A stretch of 42,683 nucleotides of DNA from Henriciella sp. GTDB taxonomy: Bacteria > Pseudomonadota > Alphaproteobacteria > Caulobacterales > Hyphomonadaceae. This document shows, in pieces, positions 9,003 through 16,249 of this stretch (within the stretch, counting starts at the first letter, position 1; each line of letters opens with the position of its first letter). The stretch spans positions 1 through 42,683 of the forward strand of contig JAQWGO010000035.1 in assembly GCA_029238175.1 (NCBI GenBank), written 5' to 3'. The notes beneath the pieces were generated by a model. It saw only the letters and a list, made by a program, of their open reading frames with translations, made no database searches and had not been told where the DNA came from. Position numbers and translations under genes: made by a program.

Positions 9003-9944
9003 TTAATCTTCACTGCCTGCATTGGCGGGCGGTAAATCCCTGACAATTCGAAAGCCAATATGATTGGAGGAAAAGTCTGTATCTTGCGGTTGGCGGGCGG
9101 CGGGGCGGTAGCGTCTGCAGAAATTGTCTGCACAGAGATAAGACCCGCCTTTTATCGTATGCGTGCCAGTCCCATAGGAGGTGTCTGTCCATTCCCATAC
9201 ATTGCCGATCATATCGTAAAGGCCAAGTCTATCAGCGCCGAAACATCCCACGGGGGCCGTGCCATTGTATCCGTCTGTCCCTAAATCAGCGACCGGAAAA
9301 ACCCCTTGCCATGTATTCGCGCGCGGGCCGTCTTCGCCGTAAGCGCCCGAGGTCTGGTTATCAGGATCAGGCAAGCCAAGGCTGGCTGCATATTCCCATT
9401 CGACCTCGCTCGGTAATCGGCCGCCCGCCCAGACCGCATAGGCTTCCACGTCGTTCTTGGAGACATGGACAACAGGTTCATTTTCCCGGTCCTCAATAGA
9501 GCTGCCCTGACCTTCAGGCGAGCGCCAGCTTGCATCCGGCATAAGCGCCCATGGTGATGTAGCGGCGCCGCGATCGCTTGAGTGGAGAAAGACAGCCGAC
9601 CCTGCGCCTTCACGCTTTTCAAGCACGCTTCGCTCAGCATCGGTTAAATATCCGGTGTCTTCCACAAAGGCGGCAAACTGTGCATTCGTCACCTCATGTG
9701 TCTGTATGAGAAAGCCCTTCACCTGAAGACGAAGGCTGGGCCTCTCTTCCTGATAAAGCGGCGATGCACCCTTCATAAAACTGCCATCTGGTATTTTGGC
9801 GAAATGGCCCATTTGGTCTTGGGGCAGGGCGCAGTCTTCATTCGCAAGATTATCGGGCGAAGATGCTTGCGAGCAGGCTGACGCTGACATCGCCAAAGTA
9901 GCGATGAACCACATGCAATTGTGAAAGGCGCTGCGCTGCTTCAA
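9003..9944 (-). CDS. Formylglycine-generating enzyme (SUMF1 family) predicted as a lipoprotein
   Basis: This 313-residue protein has the C-type-lectin-like FGE-sulfatase fold. Family motifs include IPDGSFMKG, HEVTNAQFAAFV, GGRLPSEVEWEYAA, GNVWEWTD and the active site GGSYLCADNFCRRYR, in which both copper-binding cysteines of true FGEs (Cys271 and Cys276) are kept. It should therefore oxidise the CxPxR cysteine of a sulfatase to formylglycine. The N-terminus looks like a lipoprotein signal ending SASAC, so the enzyme would act in the periplasm rather than the cytoplasm. The start is TTG 9944 with GGAA upstream; ATG 9914 would leave a shorter leader. The obvious client is the sulfatase at 4271-5947. 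It is third in the GST operon. Confidence 0.88.
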   Translation of the reverse strand: MKQRSAFHNCMWFIATLAMSASACSQASSPDNLANEDCALPQDQMGHFAKIPDGSFMKGASPLYQEERPSLRLQVKGFLIQTHEVTNAQFAAFVEDTGYLTDAERSVLEKREGAGSAVFLHSSDRGAATSPWALMPDASWRSPEGQGSSIEDRENEPVVHVSKNDVEAYAVWAGGRLPSEVEWEYAASLGLPDPDNQTSGAYGEDGPRANTWQGVFPVADLGTDGYNGTAPVGCFGADRLGLYDMIGNVWEWTDTSYGTGTHTIKGGSYLCADNFCRRYRPAARQPQDTDFSSNHIGFRIVRDLPPANAGSED

Positions 9945-9973
9945 TATTCAGGGTTCCGTCTATTCAACATGGT

Positions 9974-10390
9974 TTAGACCTTCGGCTGGACCGTTTCGAT
10001 GTTTAGTTGGCCTTTCAGCCCTGCCTGACGGTGAACGCCGATGGCTTGCCACTCCGGGGACGTGGACATCTTCCACAAGTCCGCCCGCGATGGATAGCTA
10101 ACAATGGCAACTTCGTCCCACAGCTCGTCAACCTGACCCAGCAATAGCGCGGTCGTATCGCCCCAGAAAACCGCTTTGCCGCCAAATTTCTCAACCAGTT
10201 TTGTAACTTCTTTGGCATAAATATTATACGCTTCACGCCCGGTTAGGTTCGTCTCGCGACCGTCCGCATATTCGGCTTTGTCTCTAAATTTTAGCAGATT
10301 GACCATATAGATCGGGCCTTCAGGACCTTCCGCCATCATCTCTTCAATTTGTTTCGGATCGCTTGGCGTCACTTCGTTTGTAAACTGCAT
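9974..10390 (-). CDS. DUF1330 family protein
   Basis: The 138-residue protein has no signal peptide and reads MVNLLKFRDKAEYADG, YNIYAKEVTKLVEKFGGKAVFWG and EVAIVSYPSRADLWKMSTSPEW, all standard for DUF1330. These small proteins adopt a dimeric alpha/beta-barrel fold, like EthD and antibiotic-biosynthesis monooxygenases. Their reactions are largely undetermined. The start has GGGAG about ten bases upstream. It follows the GST gene by 14 bp and precedes the FGE gene by 29 bp, so it is the second gene of a four-gene operon. A role in handling a small hydrophobic or aromatic intermediate is inference from context. Confidence 0.85.
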   Translation of the reverse strand: MQFTNEVTPSDPKQIEEMMAEGPEGPIYMVNLLKFRDKAEYADGRETNLTGREAYNIYAKEVTKLVEKFGGKAVFWGDTTALLLGQVDELWDEVAIVSYPSRADLWKMSTSPEWQAIGVHRQAGLKGQLNIETVQPKV

Positions 10391-10404
10391 GTTTTTTCTC
10401 CCAC

Positions 10405-11436
10405 CTATGTGAATAATGCTTCGCAGCCTGAGCCGCTAAGGGCGGCGTCGACTGCGCCGCGCTCATTGTCGGACAGGCGCTCATGGTCTTCGCGTAGCCA
10501 GTCTAGGCATTTTGCCTGGTATTTGAACGTCGGCTGCGTCCAATGCCGCCCGTCAATTTCTGTCTCGAATGTCGCATCGCCATTCATAACAGCCTTTGCG
10601 TTGGCGATCATTGCAGGTGCATAGGTGCGGCCGATTTCTGAAAGTAGCGGCCCAAGCGCTTCGCTCGCTTCTTCGGCGCTGAACCAATCGTCATCTGATG
10701 GTTTGAGGCCCGATAAATCTTCCATAATATCGACCCAAGCGCGCACGCGCTGGGATGTGTCGGACGTCAGTTTAGCTGACGTCGGCTCAATCACGGCGAG
10801 TTGTGTCAGCTGCCCAAAAAGCGCGAAATCGGCAGATGCGGGCCGTCCGCCGAGCACAAAGCCTTTGCGGGCAATCAGTCGGTCGAGAATTTCAATAAGC
10901 CTGACATAAGATGATTCAATCGTCTCCGCGGTCACCTCGTTCGAACCGACGACGTACAGTCGGTCGATCTGACGTTTGGCAAAGTCGGCTACGAACTTGT
11001 CCGCCATACCTTCGGGCGCTGTGTTAATGCCCCAATAGACCAAGAGCGGCGCCGCATTCTTCCAGTCAGCCTCGTGCGCCCAGCGAAAATGAAACATGGC
11101 TTTCGTGAGCCATTCGTCCGCATAATCCTCGATCAACGAGTTCATGAATTTTAACGTTGGATCTTGGGGGATGACTGACCGCCCGGAATAGTCATCCTCA
11201 AGGCGGCGTATAATAGGCGTCGAGTCCGTAACCGGCACCAGCACGCCATCTTCACCATCAGGAAAAAAGAAAGTCGGCAGCAATCGAACCTTGGGTTCCG
11301 GATAGCCTTCCGGGATATTCCCGTTTCCCCAGAACACAGAATAGGGTAGATGCCGGTAGCGCAACACGCCCAACATTTTCCGGGTATAGGGAGAGCCAGC
11401 CGCCCCCGTCAGTTCGATCCGCTTCGTTTTTGCCAT
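10405..11436 (-). CDS. Glutathione S-transferase family protein
   Basis: The N-terminal thioredoxin-like domain (about residues 5-85) starts IELTGAAGSPYTRKMLGVL and includes LLPTFFFPDG and TDSTPIIRRLE, the latter matching the glutathione gamma-glutamyl binding E/D-S motif. A helical C-terminal domain with GGRPASADFALFGQL carries the usual GST N-capping motif. At 343 residues it is longer than typical GSTs (200-230), the extra length lying at the C-terminal end. ATG 11436 has GGAG eight bases upstream; the frame extends to 11484 but that would run through the operator-like repeat. It is first in the leftward operon. Conjugation or dehalogenation of an electrophile is plausible; the substrate is unknown. 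Confidence 0.82.
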   Translation of the reverse strand: MAKTKRIELTGAAGSPYTRKMLGVLRYRHLPYSVFWGNGNIPEGYPEPKVRLLPTFFFPDGEDGVLVPVTDSTPIIRRLEDDYSGRSVIPQDPTLKFMNSLIEDYADEWLTKAMFHFRWAHEADWKNAAPLLVYWGINTAPEGMADKFVADFAKRQIDRLYVVGSNEVTAETIESSYVRLIEILDRLIARKGFVLGGRPASADFALFGQLTQLAVIEPTSAKLTSDTSQRVRAWVDIMEDLSGLKPSDDDWFSAEEASEALGPLLSEIGRTYAPAMIANAKAVMNGDATFETEIDGRHWTQPTFKYQAKCLDWLREDHERLSDNERGAVDAALSGSGCEALFT

Positions 11437-11466
11437 ATCATTTTCTCCACAGCGAGACGTAAGTAA

Positions 11467-11483
11467 TGGCAGATAGGGTGTCA
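11467..11483. promoter_or_regulatory. Imperfect inverted repeat TGGCA-N7-TGTCA, candidate TetR operator (site 4)
   Basis: TGGCAGATAGGGTGTCA has the arm TGGCA, a 7-bp spacer and one mismatch in the right arm. With its left flank it shares the 13-mer GTAATGGCAGATA with site 2 in front of the receptor. It lies 31 bp upstream of the GST start codon, where a repressor would block the promoter of the four-gene operon. Confidence 0.5.
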
Positions 11484-11604
11484 ATAAAATTCTGTGCTTG
11501 CCAGACCTAATCGAACAGAAAAGTGATCCGCGTTTAATCAGGCCTCATGGTGGCGCTCTAGCGGGCTCTCACTTGTCGGCTTCATACTCTAACAACAGTG
11601 CTCC

Positions 11605-11777
11605 ATGAGCGTACGCGATGTGGTTATTCTTGAGGATGATGAAGCACAAGCCGGTTTAAGTGCAAGCACTCTAACCCACTGTATTAAAAGGAATTACCAG
11701 TCTACTGTTATGGGAGGTGCGCCCTCCCGCACCCATATTAAGCCCCTGAAATCTTTACGGATTTCAGGGGCTTTTTT
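11605..11777 (+). ncRNA. Possible small RNA ending in a terminator
   Basis: A strong plus-strand terminator occurs without a protein gene to terminate: both flanking genes run leftwards. Just before it, GGTGC (11716-11720) pairs with GCACC (11729-11733), or alternatively GGGAGG with CCTCCC, giving a second hairpin. The 5' end is a guess, as no convincing promoter can be read. A 67-codon frame starting at 11605 crosses the terminator and is not believable as a protein. This matches no RNA family I recognise. Confidence 0.25.
11740..11777 (+). terminator. Strong Rho-independent terminator
   Basis: AAGCCCCTGAAATC (11740-11753) and GATTTCAGGGGCTT (11760-11773) form a perfect 14-bp stem with a TTTACG loop, followed by further T residues. 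On the opposite strand the stem is followed by A, so it works for plus-strand transcripts. No plus-strand gene precedes it closely. Confidence 0.85.
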
Positions 11778-12013
11778 GTGTTTATATTTTGAGCATCGTG
11801 CGGCGTAGGAGCCGTGTCAAACTTAATGCCCGTAGATCATCGCCCGCGCGCGGTGCCAGTGTCCCGTCATGCCAGTCGAAAGCGAGTAGTGGAGAAGGGG
11901 AAGAGACAGAGGAGTTGCTCGCCGTGTCTGGTTCCTTCCCTTGTCTGCCTATTTGCTACGAGACAGCCCATTGCATACGGAGGTTCGTGTTATGTCGTCT
12001 CGTTCTTCTGGTG

Positions 12014-12442
12014 CTAGATTTTCTCGGCTTCGCGACGCACGTGCTCTAGGAATTCAGCAATAACTTTGCGTTCTGTTGGATTAAACGGAGCTAGAATATG
12101 CTCATTCATTTCTTGAATACGCTTGGTGTGACGTCGAATGAGGTCACGTCCGGAACTCGTGATGTGCAAAGTGTGGACACGGCGATCGATATCAGACGTC
12201 TGCCGCTTCAGCATGCCTCTAGTTTCAAGCGTATCGACCAGATTGGTTAGCCTCGATTTGCTGTGCCCTGCGCGCTGGGCGACTTCTGACGCGCGCAGAC
12301 CATCTTCAGCGTTCAGGGTGAATAGGATGACCTGATGCGCCGTCGTGATCCCTTCCTGTAATCGCATAATACGGTCTGCGGCGCGAAACAACGCAGCGTG
12401 CGCGATGTGCAGAAGGTGGAAAACTCGAATCTGCGTTGACAT
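12014..12442 (-). CDS. MarR-family transcriptional regulator
   Basis: The 142-residue protein has the MarR winged helix-turn-helix (about residues 30-110): LFTLNAEDGLRASEVAQRAGHSKSRLTNLVDTLE is the recognition region, followed by the wing RGMLKRQTSDIDRRVHTLHIT with its conserved D-R-R. Terminal helices form the dimer interface. It is divergent from the alcohol dehydrogenase/GST/thioesterase operon, with 103 bp between start codons. Two TTCAA-N2-TTGAA-like repeats in that gap are candidate operators, one of them only a few bases from its own start. Autoregulation and control of the operon by a phenolic or electrophilic ligand are typical of the family but are not shown here. Confidence 0.9.
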   Translation of the reverse strand: MSTQIRVFHLLHIAHAALFRAADRIMRLQEGITTAHQVILFTLNAEDGLRASEVAQRAGHSKSRLTNLVDTLETRGMLKRQTSDIDRRVHTLHITSSGRDLIRRHTKRIQEMNEHILAPFNPTERKVIAEFLEHVRREAEKI

Positions 12443-12445
12443 TAG

Positions 12446-12477
12446 TTCAACCTTGAATTAAATGCTTCGAACTTGAA
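12446..12477. promoter_or_regulatory. Paired inverted repeats TTCAA-N2-TTGAA, candidate MarR operators
   Basis: TTCAACCTTGAA (12446-12457) is a perfect 5+2+5 repeat and TTCGAACTTGAA (12466-12477) is the same with one mismatch. Their centres are 20 bp apart, about two helical turns, so two dimers could bind the same face of the DNA. A further palindrome, ATATCGTTTGATAT, lies at 12481-12494. All are in the divergent marR/dehydrogenase interval. Confidence 0.5.
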
Positions 12478-12545
12478 CCAATATCGTTTGATATGGATTA
12501 AGGCAAGCCCTGGATCCATGAGACTTCAACCATAGGAAATACTCC

Positions 12546-13592
12546 ATGAGCAGTTTATTTTTTGAAGGCGCTAATTCGCTCGGTTGGCGAGATGTTGCCA
12601 TGCCACGCGTGCAAGCGGACCATGAAGCTATTGTACAAACGATCGCTGCAACGGCTTGCTACGTAGATACGATGGTCATTGCAGGCATTACCCCAATGCA
12701 GCCGCCATTCGCGCTGGGTCACGAAGCGGTCGGGCGGGTTGTCGATATGGGCGACGCCGTCAAAGGACTTGAGATCGGCGATATTGTATCGATTCCAAAC
12801 CACCGCACCTGCGGAAGCTGCAAGTCATGCGCAGCGCATAACCCATTGCACTGCGAGCAGGAGAATGCGCCTTTCCCACTTCTGCCAGCGTATGGCACCC
12901 CGGACGCATACGGGTTTGGCGGTATGTTCAGTGAGGCATTTCGGGTTCCATTCGCCGGGCACGCGCTGGTTAAAATTCCAAAATCTGTAGATCCGATTGC
13001 GGCTGTCGCAGCTGGCGACACGCTGACGGACGCTTGGCACACGACTGTGCCGCACATTCGCAAAAAACCTGATGCGAGGGTCCTAATCACCAGTAATGCG
13101 GGATACGGGCTATATGCAGCGCAATGGGCGCTCTCTGCTGGAGCGCAAGAGGTCGTGTATGTCGATGACGACCCCGTCAGAATGGCAGCCGCTAAAAAGA
13201 TTGGCGCCACGATATTGCAATGGTCAGACGATCTTGAGGTCCCGCCTATCTACGATGTGATTGTCAATGAGCGGCAGGGCGGGGCGGCTTTACGGTTTTG
13301 CCTCCTCGCTGCCGCACGTGACGGGGTTGTGGAGAATGTTGTCATCTATTTGGAAGACGTTCCTATCCCTCTGTTCCGGATGCATTTCTCCGGTGTCACT
13401 TTGCGTTCATCTTTCTGCGCCGCGCGGCTGTATATGCCTGAGGTGATCGCTGAGCTTGAAAAGGGCACAATTAATCCGCGAGAGGTTGAGTCAGAGATAT
13501 TTACTCTGGACGAAGCAGCAGAGCGCTTGCTTCAGCCGAGCCACAAGCCAATCGTCATGTTTGACAAAGACTTTGGCGGAAGCGCGTCCTGA
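12546..13592 (+). CDS. Zinc-dependent alcohol dehydrogenase (MDR superfamily)
   Basis: The 348-residue protein has a catalytic-zinc Cys (TACYVDTM), GHEAVGRV with the second ligand, and the structural-zinc cluster CGSCKSC followed by a fourth Cys seven residues later (PLHCEQ). The Rossmann domain reads SNAGYGLYAAQWALSAGA and ends beta-2 with YVDDDP, where the Asp favours NAD over NADP. It should oxidise an alcohol or reduce an aldehyde in the cytoplasm. Its stop overlaps the start of the GST-like gene (TGATG), so it is the first of three coupled genes. Regulation by the divergent MarR protein is likely. The substrate is unknown. Confidence 0.88.
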   Translation: MSSLFFEGANSLGWRDVAMPRVQADHEAIVQTIAATACYVDTMVIAGITPMQPPFALGHEAVGRVVDMGDAVKGLEIGDIVSIPNHRTCGSCKSCAAHNPLHCEQENAPFPLLPAYGTPDAYGFGGMFSEAFRVPFAGHALVKIPKSVDPIAAVAAGDTLTDAWHTTVPHIRKKPDARVLITSNAGYGLYAAQWALSAGAQEVVYVDDDPVRMAAAKKIGATILQWSDDLEVPPIYDVIVNERQGGAALRFCLLAAARDGVVENVVIYLEDVPIPLFRMHFSGVTLRSSFCAARLYMPEVIAELEKGTINPREVESEIFTLDEAAERLLQPSHKPIVMFDKDFGGSAS

Positions 13593-14245
13593 TGATTTTA
13601 CTATTCACTGATGCGTCGCCGTTCGCGCGAAAGTGTAGGGTCTTGATCGAAGAGCTTGGCGTTGCTGATTCCATTGAATTGCGCGACGTTGGAGCACTCA
13701 GTCCATTGGACGCGAATGATATGGCATGCGCCCAAGGGCCGCTCGGAAAGGTCCCAATTTTGATACGGCCCCTCGCGGCTTCTCTCTACGACTCCAGCGT
13801 GATTTGTGAATATATCAATTATGCCAATCAAGCTGCCGCCTTCCCGGTTGAGGGAGAAGCAAGATGGCGCGCTTTGCGATTGCAGGCGCTCGCCGATGGG
13901 ATGATGGAGGCCGCTGTGGCTATGCGGTATGACACTTCATTTCGTAAGAACACGCCGCACGCAGACCAATGGCATGAACGTCAGACCGCCCGACTATTAG
14001 CCTCAGTTAAAACACTAGATGAGCGGGTCGGAAGCTTCCGTGCGATACCAACGATTGGCGAGATCAGCGTCGCGTGCGCCCTCGGCTATCTTGATCTTAG
14101 GTTCGGAAACCTAAGTTGGCGGCGCGGCAGACAATCATTGGAAAAGTGGTTCAGTTCATTCTCAGAACGGCCTTCGATGGTTGTGACCGCACCGAAAACC
14201 CCAAACATAAACTCTACTCAGGAGTTAACCCTTGAAACCATCTGA
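13592..14245 (+). CDS. Glutathione S-transferase-like protein
   Basis: The N-terminal thioredoxin-like domain begins LLFTDASPFARKCRVLIEELG and contains GKVPILIRPLAASLYDSSVICEYI, with the cis-Pro (VPIL) and the D-S glutathione-binding motif. The C-terminal half (about 90-200) is helical. The length of 217 residues is normal for the family. It is translationally coupled to the dehydrogenase in front (one-base overlap) and overlaps the thioesterase after it by 14 bp. It is only distantly similar to the 343-residue GST at 10405-11436. The activity may be conjugation, isomerisation or dehalogenation of an intermediate in the same pathway. Confidence 0.8.
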   Translation: MILLFTDASPFARKCRVLIEELGVADSIELRDVGALSPLDANDMACAQGPLGKVPILIRPLAASLYDSSVICEYINYANQAAAFPVEGEARWRALRLQALADGMMEAAVAMRYDTSFRKNTPHADQWHERQTARLLASVKTLDERVGSFRAIPTIGEISVACALGYLDLRFGNLSWRRGRQSLEKWFSSFSERPSMVVTAPKTPNINSTQELTLETI

Positions 14246-14675
14246 AATGACAGGCCTTGACCTCATGCGTCTAGCGACGAAGCTTCCCGGAAATATGGGT
14301 GATCGAGGCATCTCTAGCGTGATCCCAATGAAAATTATCGAAGCAGAGGAAGGGCGCATCGTTTTTCTAGCGACCGCAGACGGACGCCACACGAACCCCC
14401 TTGGCGCCGTCCATGGCGGGTTCGCAGCAACTGTTCTGGATTCTGCGACAGGCTGCGCGATCCACACATTGCTGCCTGCCGGCGTTGGGTACGGTACGGT
14501 TGACCTTAACGTGAAAATGGTTCGCCCAGTTCCTCTGGAACAAGAGATGACGGCAATTGGCAAAGTCATTGATCGAACCCGAACCATGGCGATCTCTGAA
14601 GCAACGCTGACAAATAAGGATGGCAAAATCTACGCCACCGCGACTGCGACATGCCGCATTTTGGCGCCGTCTTAG
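14232..14675 (+). CDS. PaaI-family acyl-CoA thioesterase (hotdog fold)
   Basis: The 147-residue protein has the hotdog-fold motif HTNPLGAVHGGFAATVLDSATG, in which HGG and the Asp two turns later are the PaaI-type active site, followed by YGTVDLNVKMVRPV. These enzymes hydrolyse acyl- or aryl-CoA thioesters. The start is a TTG with GGAG about eight bases upstream; ATG 14247 is the alternative but lacks such a site. It closes the dehydrogenase/GST/thioesterase operon, which as a set could convert an alcohol to an acid by way of a CoA ester. Confidence 0.87.
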   Translation: MKPSEMTGLDLMRLATKLPGNMGDRGISSVIPMKIIEAEEGRIVFLATADGRHTNPLGAVHGGFAATVLDSATGCAIHTLLPAGVGYGTVDLNVKMVRPVPLEQEMTAIGKVIDRTRTMAISEATLTNKDGKIYATATATCRILAPS

Positions 14676-14809
14676 GTTTCTAGATTGTGTATGGCGACCG
14701 CTAGCTTCCGTATTCTGAAATTTGGTGTGTTCGTACTGACGGAAGCATACCCTTTGGTTTGCCCACTTGCGTGCCGTTTGGCTCTAAATGGTTCGGCGAT
14801 TGAGGGGCG

Positions 14810-15712
14810 TTAGTCGTTAGGTTTCAGCGGTGTGCTTTTCTCGAACGGCACTTCGAAGCCGCAAATGTCTAAGACTTCTGGTGGTTTGCGGTAGAAGAAA
14901 TCTTCGTTGCGAACCCGTTTGGCAGTCTTTGCTGCTTCGAAAGCATCAGACGGGCTTGTCATGACGCGGTAGGGGGGACGTTCGCTTTCTGGAAGGTCGG
15001 CCGCAACGGTGATAGCTATAATTTCATCGCCCTTATCGGGTGCCTGGATAACGCCGCTTTCAATTGAGCGGACACCACGTTTCAACTTCTGTACGTATTC
15101 CATGCCTTCGATGACGCGGCCGAATACGGTTAAGTTGCGATCAAGGTAGCGTTGGGCGTCTAATACGATGTAGAACTCCGTTCCGCCGCTATCTGGGTCA
15201 TTGTCACGGGCCATGGCGAGGGCACCCGGGCAGTGTAGGAGCCATTCTTTGCCGAGGCTTTCGCTACGCCCCACCGGGAAACCATCAATGTGACCAACAA
15301 TAGGTGCGAACAGATCCGCATTACAAAATTCGACGAAAAGTGAATTGGAGATTGGGCGGTCGTTTTCGTTTTTTAGTGTTGGATGTGTTGAGATGACGGT
15401 CTCGTCTTGGAGGCCGCCTTGGGCGACGAAGCTGTCGATGACGCGGTAGAAGCGTGAGCCATTATAGACGCCTTGCCGGGAAAGTGTGCGGAACTGATCG
15501 CTATGGCCCGGCGCAAAATCACTATTGATTTCAATGACAACACGGCCGTGGACAGTGTCCATGAGGAGGAGGTTTTCTGGGGCGATGTCACGCCAATCGG
15601 AGCGCAGCTCATCGGCTAAATCAGTCGGAGGCATCGGCGTTTCACTATCAGTTTGGGCGTAACAGCCAGCAGATAGAAGCGCGAATAGAGCAGAAAGGGC
15701 TAGGGTTTTCAC
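14810..15712 (-). CDS. Cyclophilin-type peptidyl-prolyl cis-trans isomerase, predicted lipoprotein
   Basis: A lipoprotein signal peptide ends LLSAGC, so the mature protein is lipid-anchored in the envelope. The cyclophilin domain (about residues 50-235) shows GRVVIEINSDFAPGH, FYRVIDSFVAQGG with the catalytic Arg, GALAMARD, GTEFYIVL and VFGRVIEGMEYV. Insertions between core strands and a 60-residue C-terminal extension make it longer (300) than minimal cyclophilins of about 165. GTG 15712 has GAGGAG eight bases upstream. Its role would be folding of periplasmic or outer-membrane proteins. The next gene begins on the same strand 67 bp downstream of nothing obvious, so it is probably a single-gene unit. 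Confidence 0.9.
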   Translation of the reverse strand: MKTLALSALFALLSAGCYAQTDSETPMPPTDLADELRSDWRDIAPENLLLMDTVHGRVVIEINSDFAPGHSDQFRTLSRQGVYNGSRFYRVIDSFVAQGGLQDETVISTHPTLKNENDRPISNSLFVEFCNADLFAPIVGHIDGFPVGRSESLGKEWLLHCPGALAMARDNDPDSGGTEFYIVLDAQRYLDRNLTVFGRVIEGMEYVQKLKRGVRSIESGVIQAPDKGDEIIAITVAADLPESERPPYRVMTSPSDAFEAAKTAKRVRNEDFFYRKPPEVLDICGFEVPFEKSTPLKPND

Positions 15713-15779
15713 CGGATGACTCCTCGGTTGAGCTTTGCTTTGTGCAGAAGCCTAGCGACGGTCTAAACGCTTGCCTAGT

Positions 15780-16217
15780 CTAGTTCTTTGCGCCGCACCA
15801 AGGTTTGCGCGCGCCATACGCGATCGCTTGGCCTTGCGCCAAGAGACGCTCTGACAGGCCTTCGCCATCACTTGTTTGGACCGACGCAATGACCCGGCCA
15901 CCATACTTGTCGCGTTTAATGTCAGAGAGCGTGACGCGGCTGCCCACAGGAGAGGACGCGATCACCGCGGCCTTCGCGTCGCGGGCGAGGGCTTTTTCAT
16001 TCGAGCATTTGGGGCGGTAAAGTTCTGGCGCATCAATCCCGCGCAAGCGGACTGAAACTTCAACTGTTTGGTCAACCCAGATCATGGCTTTGACCTTGAT
16101 TGTGTCGCCATCGACAATTCTAAGAACTTCAGCGGATATCGGCCCTTGCAGATTTTCTGCTGAAGCCGACCAAGCTGAGACAAATCCGATACAAAATACA
16201 ACCAAAAAGCGAAACAT
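15780..16217 (-). CDS. Secreted thermonuclease-like (SNase-fold) nuclease
   Basis: A signal peptide (about residues 1-20, ending SASA-EN) precedes an SNase domain. Visible motifs are RIVDGDTIKV, VRLRGIDAPEL and IKRDKYGGRVIASV, which together supply the Asp, Arg and Glu residues of the staphylococcal nuclease active site. The 145-residue length is right for a one-domain secreted enzyme. It would cut DNA or RNA in the periplasm or outside the cell, perhaps for nutrient recovery. A terminal PWCGAKN with a second Cys earlier (KCSNEK) could form a disulfide. It stands 32 bp after the stop of the LuxR-hydrolase gene and could be transcribed with it. Confidence 0.88.
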   Translation of the reverse strand: MFRFLVVFCIGFVSAWSASAENLQGPISAEVLRIVDGDTIKVKAMIWVDQTVEVSVRLRGIDAPELYRPKCSNEKALARDAKAAVIASSPVGSRVTLSDIKRDKYGGRVIASVQTSDGEGLSERLLAQGQAIAYGARKPWCGAKN

Positions 16218-16249
16218 GTTTCAGGTTGTATCAATTGTTCTCCATTTGT

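Larger units (their letters stand above)
11485..12013. other. 529-bp intergenic stretch with no supported protein gene
   Basis: Short frames here lack ribosome-binding sites and have unnatural composition. The left part should hold the GST-operon promoter. The middle contains two adjacent hairpins, the second a strong terminator (11740-11777), with no clear gene in front of it. The right part, 11778-12013, shows no recognisable element and leads to the 3' end of the MarR gene. Confidence 0.6.

Noticed and set aside
11605-11808. A 67-codon frame beginning MSVRDVVILEDDEAQA, which looks like the start of a receiver domain
   Set aside because: The resemblance stops after a few residues, the frame runs through a strong terminator, and no ribosome-binding site precedes it.
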